A stretch of DNA of 64,000 nt from Leuctra nigra (GCA_934045905.1 OW203762.1:21856345-21920344), one strand, 5' to 3'; numbered from the stretch's first letter, positions 36,785-48,216 are shown. The notes: generated by a model from the sequence alone, not told the origin. Program-made: numbers and translations.

Positions 36785-37388
36785 TGAGCGAGCGTAGCGA
36801 GCGTCACCACGGTACTCTTATGGCACTTTCTCTGTGTGTTTGTTTGTTTGTTTGTTTTTTTGTTTGTATTTTTTTTTGTGGTCACAGCCCAGGTCAAACC
36901 GCTCAAGCAATCGATCTGAAATTTTGTACACATACTATCGTACTCTATGCGGTCCCTGGGATCGTTTTTGAACGGGCTCCCGTGATTGGTTCAAATTTTA
37001 AAAAAATTATCTTTCGATTGGTTGCTTCAATCAATTTGAAATTTAGCAAAAACATTGCAACCAACATTGTACCCAATGATAAAAAGTTTCAGCCAAATTC
37101 TCCTATTGGTTCAAATTTAAACCCATTTTTCATGTGATTTTTGACATTTAAACTAGAACAGATTGACCGATCAACTTAAAACTTCGCGTGGTCATTGGTA
37201 CCAACATTTTAGGTATTTTTGCCAATTTTCAGTCTAATCTGTCGTTATTTTCAAAAGTTTTGTCATTTTAAGGTCATTTTATTCCATAATCTTGAAAAAT
37301 GTATACTAAATTGTCATCCCTGCCTACTTTAAGCTTCTGTTCCAAGGCAAGGCCTGTAGAGCAGCCAAGCTATCCACAATGTACAGTA
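36785..37388 (+). mobile_element. Helentron-like element, copy 2, 5' part (interrupted)
   Basis: Same 5' start as copy 1, lying only 11 bp after copy 1's CTAG, so the two are head to tail. It runs to ACAATGTACAGTA, where the inverted copy 3 begins. Its continuation (AAATGAAAGC onwards) is found at 38429-38849; the two parts together give about 1025 bp. The interruption point matches intact copies exactly. Confidence 0.8.
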
Positions 37389-38428
37389 CTAGGAAAACGC
37401 TCAGTGTAACGCGTTGATGAGCGAGCACAGAACATGCAACATCCCCATAGTAACGATGCACGACACGGCACAAGACGATTTTCTCTGCAATTTTTCAATC
37501 TCCATAATACTCTGGATGAATAACAGATCCATTGTGTCGTGAAGTCTTACCTACATACCTTCTCCAGAAATCTCTTGTGACATCCCATACTAAACTCGTA
37601 AAATTACAATTAATACTTGACTGATTGGGCTTACAATATGTAAAATTTAATATTAAGTTGTTCTTGATCACCATGCAAAATTTGAACTTAATGTGAACAT
37701 TTTTATTGTGGACCAATCAGAAGACATTATTTAAACTTAAACCAATTAGAGGATTTGGCCTTCGTACTGCAACCGATTTTATGCGCTAGCTCAAAAATGC
37801 TTTCATTTTACTGTACATTGTGGATAGCTTGGCTGCTCTACAGGCCTTGCCTTGGAACAGAAGCTTAAAGAAGGCAGGGATGACAATTTAGTATACATTT
37901 TTCAAGATTATGGAATAAAATGACCTTAAAATTACAAAACTTTTGAAAATAACGACAGATTAGACTGAAAATTGGCAAAAATACCTATAATGTTGGTACC
38001 AATGACCACGCGAAGTTTTAAGTTGATCGGTCAATCTGTTCTAGTTTAAATGTCAAAAATCACATGAAAAATGGTTTTAAATTTGAACCAATAGGAGGAT
38101 TTGGCTGAAACTTTTTATGATTGGGTACAATGTTGGTTGCAATGTTTTTGCTAAATTTCAAATTGATCAAAGCAACCAATCGAAAGATAATTTTTTTTAA
38201 ATTTGAACCAATCACGGGAGCCCATTCAAAAACGATCCCAGGGACCGCATAGAGTACGTTAGTATGTGTACAAAATTTCAGATCGATTGCTTGAGCGGTT
38301 TGACCTGGGCTGTGACCACAAAAAAAAATACAAACAAAAAAACAAACAAACAAACAAACAAACAAACAAACAAACACACAGAGAAAGTGCCATAAGAGTA
38401 CCGTGGTGACGCTCGCTACGCTCGCTCA
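37389..38428 (-). mobile_element. Helentron-like element, copy 3, inserted inside copy 2 (1040 bp)
   Basis: A complete copy on the minus strand: its CTAG end lies at 37389 and its TGAGCGAGCG start at 38428. The (TTTG)n zone near its 5' end has about nine units. Removing it restores copy 2 without gain or loss of bases, or with at most one ambiguous T. On the minus strand the target reads TTTT|ACTG or TTT|TACTG, so insertion between two T's is compatible; that is the preference reported for Helentrons. Canonical Helitrons insert between A and T. Confidence 0.8.
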
Positions 38429-38849
38429 AAAATGAAAGCATTTTTGAGCTAGCGCATAAAATCGGATGCAGTACGAAGGCCAAATCCTCTAATTGGTTTA
38501 AGTTTAAATAATGTCTTCTGATTGGTCGACAATAAAAATGTTCACATTAAGTTCAAATTTTGCATGGTGATCAAGACCAACTTAATATTAAATTTTACAT
38601 ATTGTAAGCCCAATCAGTCAAGTATTAATTGTAATTTTACGAGTTTAGTTTGGGATGTCACAAGAGATTTCTGGAGAAGGTATGTAGGTAAGACTTCACG
38701 ACACAATGGATCTGTTATTCATCCAGAGTATTATGGAGATTGAAAAATTGCAGAGAAAATCTTTTTGGGCCGTGTCGTGCATCGTTACTATGGGGATGTT
38801 GCATGTTCTGTGCTCGCTCATCAACGCGTTACACTGAGCGTTTTCCTAG
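38429..38849 (+). mobile_element. Helentron-like element, copy 2, 3' part
   Basis: Continuation of the interrupted copy: AAAATGAAAGCATTTTTGAG onwards to the terminal hairpin and CTAG at 38846-38849. All three copies hold a related stretch of up to 73 codons (plus 36485-36667, minus 37495-37716, plus 38522-38743) ending at the same stop. I attribute this to recent common origin, not coding. Confidence 0.8.
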
Positions 38850-39016
38850 TATAGTTTATATTGCAGACAATAACACTATTGAAGATTAAATAGTAAATAC
38901 CAAACTACCGAATACCGGAATTCCAAACCATCTTACAAGGAGATGTATGTACGTACCTATCAGGTGAATACTAGCGAAATGATGCAAAAATTATTCCGGT
39001 TTGAAGCAGGTGGTGA

Positions 39017-39235
39017 CTACATTTCTATATTTATTTGAGAAATCAACGCATTGTTACACTCAGAGATATTTAGGTCTTCCATGTAGACTAGAGCATCAGC
39101 AGTAGCCAGATTAATGTCGGCAGCATCCCTGGGGACTGAGTGATGCGCTGTAACGTGCTGGATTGTCTGGAGAGACGCCCCGCAATCACATCCAGGACTT
39201 ATGTAGCGTACTCGGTTTAAACGGGTCCAAAGATG
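39017..39235 (-). pseudogene. C-terminal remnant of a non-LTR retrotransposon (LINE) ORF2
   Basis: The minus strand from 39235 to the stop at 39017-39019 reads 72 codons beginning HLWTRLNRVRYISPGCDCG. It continues with QTIQHV and ends with a D-x-ATADALVYMEDLNIS-type tail. The W-x-RLNR-x-R stretch, the C-x-C-G ... Q-H zinc-knuckle-like motif and the A-ALxxxxDLNI tail are typical of the extreme C terminus of non-LTR reverse transcriptase proteins. The knuckle looks broken: the position five after the first His, usually Cys, is His. An in-frame TAA lies just upstream, and no reverse transcriptase domain precedes it, so this is a 5'-truncated dead copy. The clade is uncertain. Confidence 0.6.
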
Positions 39236-39849
39236 TCCTTAGATGTCATGTGATACCAAATCATCGATAAGCTTATCAACATCGTTTGCAAACAGTTTCA
39301 ATGTAAATCTATCGTCAGAGATTAAATCTGTGTGTTTTCGGTGGAGGTGCCCGACTCTGCGGGCGTTCAACTGGCTCTATCCATCACGCTGACGTCACAT
39401 CACATGATTATCATTAAACTCACGCCTGATTGCGCGCACCGACGTGACGTATGCAAATGCGCAAGCGCAAAGCAATCGCACTCTGCACAAAATGCAGGCG
39501 ATAAATCTCTTCCGATCACGCTTAGAAGTGAGGACTTTTTTCTCTCTACATCTCTGCGGTATAGCACACACAGATGCTCTAACCTAGATTCGAACCAATA
39601 CAAGTCAGTTCTTGTTATCGTACTGATTTACTGTGTCGAGATGTTCATCGACGAACACTTCCAATGAAAAAGGCGGTCTAATTCTGACGGATATGAATCT
39701 GATTGGTTAAAAGCCTGCTAGAAGCTGTCATCCTTGACAATGTGTATGCAAATATTAGTCGGCGTGCATTATTAATCGTCTCCGTGTTGATCTTGCTGCA
39801 GACGAAGCGCGGGCCGCGCAGATTGATTGATGTGGAACATTATTTGTGT

Positions 39850-39890
39850 TACAATGTGTTGTTTTTTCTGTTACAGGTAAGTGCGCGGTG
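39850..39890 (+). promoter_or_regulatory. Candidate recursive splice (ratchet) site, cut point 39876/39877
   Basis: GTTTTTTCTGTTACAGGTAAGT joins a strong 3' splice site (pyrimidine tract, then CAG ending at 39876) directly to the consensus 5' splice site GTAAGT starting at 39877. This is the best match in the window to a ratchet point. A second 3' splice-site-like sequence (TTGATCTTGCTGCAG) ends at about 39801. The site shares strand and form with the one at 11193. The function is inferred. Confidence 0.45.
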
Positions 39891-40989
39891 TTTGCGGTGC
39901 TTGTCGTCGAGTGACAGGTAAATGAATTGGTTCGCGGGAATCAATTGGAGGAAATATCCAGGGAGCTGCACTTACAGGAACTATTAATTATATTCACAGC
40001 GTTGGATTTACTCTTTTCATTGAGAACATATAGTCGAACGTTGGCGACAAATTACTTGAAAGCACACCGGGAAACTGGCTGTCAATATAATAATGAACCT
40101 CTCAATAATGTCAAATATATTCACTTATCATTTCTTATTTATCGTGAAGTGGAGTGGGCTATATTTGCTATTGCTCTATATTGTCTGAGAGACTCAATTC
40201 TATTTAGTGGCCCTTATTTTCTGCTCTTTATTTTAGTAGCCTCGACACTTCTCACAAACGTAAAATAGTTGAACACGATACTTTACATGTAACATAATTT
40301 TATTGAACAGACAATTCGATATTGCCATTAATAATATTGATATTTTCACGCAATATTTTTGTAGTCAAATTTGATTGATATGCTCCAGATTCTGGATTTT
40401 TATCGACGGTTTTATATTGTTGGGTTTTAATCGTGAAAGTTTATTGTGATAAGTTACAACATTGTCGACGCTCACAGTGATGTTTCTGTTTCCGACGGCG
40501 AGTGATGTCCACTAGAAAAACACACTCGGATGGAATAAATCACTCCAATATCGCTAAAAGCGCTGTTTATTCACAATTACTTTGCCGGAGCTGCAGTCCA
40601 GAGTACATTGACTCGACGAGAGGGAAGTTTTTTAACTCGAGACAAGATAAAGGAATGTTTTGGCAACAACATTCTTAATACATTCTTCAACAACTTTCAA
40701 TTTCAAGAATTACTTTGCTTTTCTCGTGTTTTCAAAAGTTTTACAATCTAGAGTCTAAATTATTTTACTTTTACTCTGTTAAAGTTCATCTTAGTTAATT
40801 TCGAACATCCCGCAAGATGTCTATATAACACTGGAGATGTTATCATAAGCATTCCGCCTTCTATTATGCTGGATAATGCAGTAAAACAAGGCACAGTTTC
40901 ACCATATCATAAAACCTACGCTTTTGCATGATTTTTTTTAGTAATCGTGATTATTATCGACATATAGTAAAGAGATAACGTGTGTACAT

Positions 40990-41500
40990 GAATTATTTGT
41001 GAAAAAATTAATGTCTACAAATTTATTGTTCTATAGTCGCGTAGGTCTAATAGTTACATAAATTTTATTTTCTATTCTAAATTTCAGATTTCCAAATCGT
41101 ATAGTTCATCATATCGTTGATTGGTATACACTTTTCTATATGTATACAAAAGTTTATACACTGTTTATTTGTGAAAAAAATAAATCCCTCTAAATGTATA
41201 GTTCTAAAAAAGTCTAGATAGTATGATAGTTATATAAATTTTAATGTCAACTCTAAATTCCAGAGTTCCAAATCGTCCAGTTCGTCATACAAAAGTTTAT
41301 ACCCCGTTTCTGGAACCATCCAATTATTTTGTTATGGGATTTTTACACTCTCATTTATTATTATAGATTGAATATTTTGAAAATATACAACGATGTATAA
41401 ATTTTCTTTCCCACTAAAACTTCCAGCTTCCCCAAATCGTTTACGTTTTCGTAATGTGGGTACGAAATTTTATTCCTTGTTTCTGAAACCAGCCCACACG
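40990..41500. repeat. Diverged tandem repeat, unit about 130-180 bp, roughly three copies
   Basis: Ordered motifs recur: TTATTTGTGAAAAAA-TAA (about 40993 and 41165), TAGTTACATAAATTTTA or TAGTTATATAAATTTTAAT (about 41050 and 41229), CAGATTTCCAAATCGT, CAGAGTTCCAAATCGT and CAGCTTCCCCAAATCGT (about 41087, 41261 and 41425), and AAAAGTTTATAC (about 41147 and 41289). The copies are old. No family is recognised. Confidence 0.6.
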
Positions 41501-44264
41501 TAAACTTATATCCTGCAATTTTTTTTATTCTGTATTATTAAAAATTGAATGTTTTTATGTTAGTAGACTATAGGTAATTACTTTTCCATAATCAGAGCCA
41601 TATTACGTAACATCTGTCAGTAGCTATTAATACGCATATTGGGACATTGATCACCGTAGCCAATTCACTCGCATGACATTCTAACAAATTCTAATTGACA
41701 CATCGTCCAGACACTCTAATTTACGTGCTAATGAAATTCCCTCGTACTGTTAGGGTCAACTCGTTTGATATAATGGCGCGTTACTACGCATGCGTTCGCG
41801 TCACGTGACCTGCATGGGGCATATGTGATGAATATTAATGCGTGGGGGATGTAATCTGATTAGCGAGGGGGGAGGGGAGAGCATCACTTATATCGATCCG
41901 CGTGGTCAATACGTTTTAGGTGAATTTATATAATATTAAATTGATAATGGGTACAATTCATCACTTCGTAATCGTGCCTAATTGATTAGCAATTTGTATA
42001 CTCATTGGTATGGACATGGTTTTGTGGAATTAAGTTAATTTGGTATACTTTTAGGCGCTCATATCGATTCTACTCTAGATTGAAAGCTTTTAAAAGCACT
42101 CATACGAAAGCTCTTATACGCTTTTGGAAGAAACAAGCTTCTAATACCTACTTTAATCTCTACTCAAAGATATATTCAAAAATAAAGCCTTCTTGTATTT
42201 TAGTAAAAAATATAAATGTTAAATGTGACCTTCTCTTTGTGAGATATGAAGAGAGTACCTACCTACGCTGATAATATCAGCTTTTGAAGCTTGAGCTTTT
42301 GAAGTGAGTCATGTCAAATCTCAAGGACTTCACCCACTCACTATTAGCCCTATTTCGTCAATTTATATAATTTAGCAAATATTCATAAATGAAAAAAGGC
42401 GTATGGATTCACTACCATCTCGAAGCTTCTAAGCACGAGCTGAAGGAATCACGCCATCTTTATAATTCATATCGTTCAAGTATTCTAATCGAGCATTTTT
42501 ACTTCAACTTTCATCTCCGACACTTTATCAGAAAAGCTCTCGAGGATTAGAGGAACCAATACGTAATATGAAAAGAAAAATAAAGCGTCCTTTGATATAT
42601 TTGATGTACCCGATGAGTAATCACAACGTGAGCCATTCATATTCACCTGAATGGTATAAGTACTCTACATGTTCAAATCGCGAAGTATTACCATCTTTAC
42701 AGATCCGAACCAAGACTAATACTTGCTTCATTCATCTTCCAACATTTCCCTAACACCGGCAGCTTTAATAACTCATACGTTGTCAGTTCTCGTCTGCTTG
42801 GACGAAGTTGCCCTAGATATCAGTAATTAGACAGTCTCTTGACGTGTGCACTCTTGTCAGCCAATCAGCGTTGATGCTGTGTTCATCTGCTTTTAGCATT
42901 GCGAAGTTTGTCGATACATTCATTAATATTCTTGTTTGTTTTAACTGGAGCGAACGTATTTTACAACCGAATTCGTGAATAATATTGCGTCGTTAAACTC
43001 TCATTCTAATCGGGTCGAACGTCGTTGAACAGGAAATTAAATTCGGATTAATGGCTGGCGACAAATCGCTAGGGAAACAAATAAAAAGAGATACTAGAGA
43101 GGGAATGAAGGTATACATTCCTTGAACACATTGATTGCCGTTTCTTAAGACTCGACAGCAATTACGTGTAGTTTCGAGGTCGCAAGTAAATATATAACGG
43201 CGTCGTATAAGGGAGTTGTATTGTTGAAGAATTCGCGGGAAGCGAGTTAAGACGAAAAGCCAAATAAATTCGACTTCCACGGGAAAATTATTTGAGGCAA
43301 TCACATGAGAGTCGGCAAGTTGACAAAATGGCCGTCGGCTCGAGACGTCATCCTGAGTTTCGTTCAAGTGGCTTTTGTTTTTAGACAGGAATTTACTTTC
43401 TTCATAAAGCAATAGTCTTCTTTATTGTTAATGAAAAATGACATGCATCCGGCATGATTAAACTTTGCGCAACATTTCCGAGTATTTCTCGAGGAATCTA
43501 AATAAAAGTGTCATTTAGGAGGGGTTTTGCCGCTGGGTTTATCTTGTTTTCCAGATCCTTAAGGCAGGAATTCCGGGAATGTTTTCAATAAAGAACCTCC
43601 CTGAGGAAGTGACCCGCATGTGACGCCCCGTGGATAAATCCTGGAGACGGATGTAATATCCCGTGTAAGACGCTGGCCTCGCCGGGATTGCGAGTCAAAC
43701 AAGATTGATTCATACAATAGACGGTGTATCCAGCGGCATGTAATAAGTTACGATATATATACATATCACCAGAGGAAGATAACGCGCTTAGGAAATACCG
43801 CTGACAAAAGGAAATATTGCGTTGTGCATCTTTTGTGAATTGACAGAGATATTTCAATTTCATATAGATTCTCTTCAATATCTTCTTATGCTACATCATA
43901 AAAATTCTAATATAACATCACTTATATTTCATTCCATCGCATGAACACAAAAGATACTTTTATACAAACGTTTCTACCATACAATGAAAATAATAAAAAT
44001 ATTTATACAAATAATGTTTTCTCTTCTACATTTCTACTTCCATCTTCTCCCGAGCTTTAAGGTTGTTCAGATAAATCTCAGAATGAACTCTTGACCTAGG
44101 ATAAAGTAACCCTCACGAACAGTTTATACAAACAAGCATGGCACTTCCACACACATAACATCTCACTTGTAAATACTCGTTATTCTCTTTGAAGGAATCT
44201 TCACGACCGCTTAACCTGACAAAACAGAACACTATTCTTGTCCTGTTCATGACACAAAGAGTGA

Positions 44265-45020
44265 ACATGTGTTCTACTACTGGCACCAAATATAAATATG
44301 TACACTGACACCAAATTGTAGAAATACGTCCTACCACTGCCACCAAATGTAGATTTACGTCGTACCACTGACACCAAAAGTAAAATTATACACTAGTGCC
44401 AATAAATAATGTAGACTTGCGTACTTCCGCCGACACCAAATGAAGATTTACTTACTACAACTACCACCAAATGTGGATTTACGTCTTACCACTGAAATGA
44501 ATTATAGATTTACGTCCTACCTCTGCCACCAAATGTACAATTACATCCTACCACTGCCACCGAATGTAGGTTAACGTCCTTTCACTGGCACCAAATATAA
44601 AACACATAAATGCCAACAGTTGTAGATTTACGAACTTCCGCTTACACCAAATGCAGATTTACGTCCTACAACTGCCATCAAATGTAGATTTACGTGCCCA
44701 CTGACACCAAATGTATACATATGTTCTACCACTGACACTAAATGTAGACGCATGTCCTACCACTGATACCAACGTAGACTTACGTCCTGCACACTGCTAC
44801 CAAATGTAGAATTACCTCCTACCACTGCCACCAAATGTAAAATACAACGCAGACCCTATATGTAAATTCACGTCCTACAAATGCCACCAAATGTAGAAAT
44901 ATGTCCTACCACTGCCACCAAATGTAAATTCACATCCTGCAACTGCCACCAAATGTAGATTCACGTCCTACAACTGCCACCAAATGTAGATTTCGTCCTA
45001 CCTCTGCCACCAATTGTAGA
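44265..45020. repeat. Minisatellite: about 25 units of ~31 bp
   Basis: The consensus is roughly CCACTGCCACCAAATGTAGA followed by TTTACGTCCTA. CACCAAAT-type landmarks recur from 44284 to 45009 with spacing mostly 29-33 bp. Units are diverged, and a few are truncated or scrambled (around 44400, 44490 and 44855). The core CTGCCACCA(A/T)(A/T)TGTAG is shared with the 42-bp array at 23.5 kb and with single copies elsewhere. Confidence 0.9.
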
Positions 45021-45772
45021 CCCGCGTCGCCCGCACCGGGGTGGAGAGGCTCGCAGGCTGCATGAATGTTTAATTCTCCGCCATTGATACGAGCAGTCGC
45101 GACCATTAATCATTCAGCGTCACATCGAGGCTCGCCGATCATGCACGCACCTGGTATTTACAATCACAACGTTTACTATTGATTGATGGACGTTGCATTA
45201 TTGATTAGATATATATTGGGTTAGAGGCGTATTGGACAGAATTCAAATGGCGCCGTGATGTTGACGAGAACACGACGTGGGGTTGTTTGTGACGAGATTG
45301 TGATTGGTTCAGGTTACACACGGCCTATCAGAGACAAGTACTAACTCACTGTCGTGCGCTGTGACAGGCTGCAGAGCTTCAATCAAAATCAACAAGATTA
45401 GTGCATTTTAAAACAGCTATACATTCGAGTAAAATGTTAAGGACATACTCGAGCTTTAGGACTTTAACTTTCTCTTGGGAAAATCAGTTATGCATACTCA
45501 GAGCGAATGTTGACTATTATTACTTCCCTCGGTTTCTAACTTAATTCTGTTTACTTATCACCAATTTCAATATTGTCTGTAAGACTTTATCAACAAAGAT
45601 ATGTTATTTCTACCTCATGTTCTAATATTGATTGGGGCAGATTGTCTTGCGCTACTCTCAATTAAATATGATACTTAATTGGGATAATTCATTGCTCTAT
45701 CGGTTTCACACAAGCTAATGAAAAGACACTCACTTGACCACGAAATTGACTGGATTCAAGCAGATGGCTTAC
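45021..45772. other. Non-coding, nothing recognised
   Basis: Moderately GC-rich to about 45380, then AT-rich. No gene or repeat is seen. Confidence 0.5.
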
Positions 45773-46162
45773 TTAAGACGGCTGGGTAGTGAGTTTGACC
45801 TTGAAGAGTTTTTTAATCGATTTTTATCAATATCTTTTACCAATAAAATTGTTAACAAAGTAAGGCTTTGTACGAGTATTCAGAACAGTTCAATGAAAAT
45901 AATTCCATAGCTTCTAATGGTTTATTAGAATTACTTTGTCCTACAGATGTTTAGTGCCCGAAAATTAGTAAAATTATGGCACTAAACATCTGTTGGACAA
46001 AATAAAACTAATAACTTATTCCAAACTATGAAATTATTTTCATTGAACTGTTCTGGATACTCGTACAAAGCCCTATTTTGTTAACAATTACAGTGGTAAA
46101 AGATATTGATAAAAATCGATTAAAAACTCTTCAAGGCCACGCTCACTACTCAGCCCTCTTAA
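45773..46162. mobile_element. TTAA-flanked foldback element (390 bp)
   Basis: TTAA at both ends (45773-45776 and 46159-46162) is followed inward by GACGGCTGGGTAGTGAG on the left and, read inverted on the right, GAGGGCTGAGTAGTGAG. The inverted arms extend about 185 bp with scattered mismatches, through segments such as TTGAAGAGTTTTTTAATCG and AACAGTTCAATGAAAATAAT. TTAA target duplication is typical of piggyBac-type elements, so this is probably a piggyBac-like MITE. No transposase is present. A similar end, TTAAGGTGGCTGGATCG, occurs at 47033. Confidence 0.65.
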
Positions 46163-46818
46163 GATGATATTAAGTACTTTGAATATTATACTTCATCACT
46201 TTGATACGTTTATCGACGAAGAAATTATTTAGCAATATTGTGTATTTATTAGGGATTAATTACTAGTTGCCTACATAGTTTTAATAAAATTGCGCTCTTC
46301 TATTAGGAGCCGCGTGAAGTCCGTCGCCACCACAGTTCCAACGAACTTTCCATTTCCTCGTCTTGTTCAAACATTCCAAGTAGAGTCCACCTCACTTGCA
46401 CACATTGTGTATGCGGCGATTTCAATGAATAACTCCCACACGGGGCCAGTGAATATGAGATCGCGAGAGAGCGAGAGAGAGAGAACATACACACCATTAT
46501 CCCGGCCAACCAACCCACTGCTTCCATAAATCATAATTTCAATTTTTAATGCGGGCAATTAGTAGACTGGTTTGCTCGCTGCTGTTACAAATAATTAAGC
46601 AAATTAATAGGGTTTTGCCAACGGTTCGCTTTGTTGGAGTTCAGGAGGGATGCTTTTCACTGTGTAAAGTTGAGCCCGACTTTCTTGACCACGCCACTCG
46701 ACTCGGGGAGTTTTTGTTAGTTTGAAAGCGTCATTAACTATCGGGCTATACCACATACAGCCAGTGTCACCTCTAGCTGCGTTTCCAAAGCACATTTCTA
46801 TTAGATCAGAGTATTAAC
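46163..46818. other. Non-coding stretch with a GA tract
   Basis: Contains a GA-rich tract (about 46464-46484). Frames up to 79 codons at 46290-46530 overlap on both strands, with no recognisable product. Confidence 0.5.
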
Positions 46819-46865
46819 TTAGGAAAACGCTATGAATAACGCGTTGATAATTGAGCACTGGTAAT
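46819..46865 (-). mobile_element. 3' end of a Helentron-like element
   Basis: Read on the minus strand: TTATCAACGCGTTATTCATAGCGTTTTCCTAA, ending at 46819. It matches the 3' terminus of the 35.8-38.8 kb family (TCATCAACGCGTT ... GCGTTTTCCTAG), with CTAA in place of CTAG, both allowed by the Helitron CTRR rule. The element body would lie to the right, but similarity fades after about 45 bp. Confidence 0.6.
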
Positions 46866-46943
46866 ATTAACACTTCGAACCGAAATTTATCAGTGAAAAG
46901 ATACATCTTAAACATGTTTTTAAAGATTCATGACTATTATTAT

Positions 46944-47674
46944 TAAAGTATAATTCAAAGTTTTAGGATATTTCGTCATGTTATTCGATTTTCATATCAA
47001 TATCTTCCTGAGGACAATAACTTCAGTTATTGTTAAGGTGGCTGGATCGATCGATATCATAGTCTCAGATTTTCATAATTTTGTGTGTAGTTATTGATAA
47101 CTATGCCATACACAATCCCTGAATAAATAGAACACTTCTCGTGTCTAGTTTCCGAGATAATTTGAGTTTTCTCCCCCATGTTATCTTATGGCAGCCAAGT
47201 AAAATCGTGCCATTTTTAAGCTAAAATGGAGTTCTAATCTTTTTGTATCGTTAGATTTTAACAAAAAACTTTTTTCCTGGTAGATGGACATACTATCAGG
47301 AAAAAAATTGAAAACAATACCAACGTGTGCTATTTTAAAAGTTATTAACTAAATTCGAAATGATTTCCTATACCTCCCATGCTAAGGTTTTGATCATTCT
47401 CAAAAGACATATCGAGTGATCGCGCCACTTAACATGGGAGTATAGGGAAATCATGTCGAATTTGGTTAATAACTTTTAAAATAGCACACTTTGGTATTGT
47501 TTTCAATTTTTTTCCTGATAGTATGTCCATATATCTACCAGAAAAAATTGTTTTTGTTAAAATCTAACGTTATTGTCATGAGGAAGGTTTTGATATGAAA
47601 ATCAAAACTGTTAACAAAATAAATAATAAAAAAAAAATACATTACGAAATATCCTAAAACTTTGAATTACTTTA
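46944..47674. mobile_element. Large asymmetric foldback element
   Basis: Outer arms are 46944-47021 and 47569-47674; inner arms are 47250-47381 and 47433-47568, with a 51-base loop. The right side is continuous (inner arm meets outer arm at 47568/47569). The left side carries 228 extra bases (47022-47249) between the arms. That extra segment begins with a GACAATAAC-TTCA-GTTATTG hairpin and TTAAGGTGGCTGG, which resembles the ends of the TTAA element at 45773. Either a second element inserted in the left arm or the right arm lost it. Non-coding. Confidence 0.65.
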
Positions 47675-48208
47675 AGATACATCTACTTTTAACTCTAACG
47701 AAGTTTTTTTTAGTAATTGCTGATTGATCTAGACAAGTCTACGTTAGAATTATATTAGTGTTTTGTAAATATTCAGATTGTTATGTTGATCGTTGTGACC
47801 TGGGCGGTACGAACAAATAAAAACAGATAAAGCGCCGTTGTAAGAGTTCCATTCTGACGAGAAACAGCAATCATAGAATTGAAGCCCTCCACGTGTTAGA
47901 TTATATTTCCATTTCTGTACGTCGTTCACAAATAAACAATATTTCCGTCTGTAAGTCGATATTTCTTGTAATATCTGTTTGCCACTAACTGCAAACGGTA
48001 GCTTACACAATCATCTTGTGTATCACGATCTCTCGTACCGAGATGTTGTTTTCTTGTTTTTAAAACGATTACATCTCTTAGCCAATCAAAGCTGAATTCC
48101 GAATCAACCTTTCCGTCTCTCTTGAGATTTCTTTATAACTTCTCGACTAACCATCCCTAACATGAGTTTTTACTGCTCACCCCTTAGTCTGATTGGTGTA
48201 AAACGTAG
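47675..48208. other. Non-coding, nothing recognised
   Basis: AT-rich. An 86-codon minus frame (47750-48010) has no recognisable domain. Confidence 0.5.
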
Positions 48209-48216
48209 CTTCCGAT

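Larger units (their letters stand above)
38850..44269. other. Mostly unique non-coding stretch
   Basis: Holds the LINE remnant (39017-39235), the splice-site candidate at 39877 and a diverged tandem repeat at about 40990-41500. A patch at about 39380-39500 has a TGACGTCA octamer (39390-39397) and an ATGCAAAT octamer near 39453. GTCACGTGAC, a perfect E-box palindrome, is at 41800-41809. Frames of 111 and 113 codons (39332-39667, 39927-40268, plus) and 139 codons (42993-43412, minus) have no recognisable domain. Confidence 0.5.

Noticed and set aside
36727..37137. 136-codon frame (and its copies at 38060-38483) as a membrane protein
   Set aside because: Lies in the Helentron-like element; the hydrophobic run comes from the TTTG microsatellite.
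39560..39610. tRNA-like GGTTCGAATC on the minus strand
   Set aside because: No matching A box, anticodon arm or acceptor stem could be folded by eye.
42993..43412. 139-codon minus-strand frame
   Set aside because: No recognisable motif; likely chance.
44265..45020. CRISPR-like repeats of about 31 bp
   Set aside because: Diverged head-to-tail units without spacers; an ordinary minisatellite.
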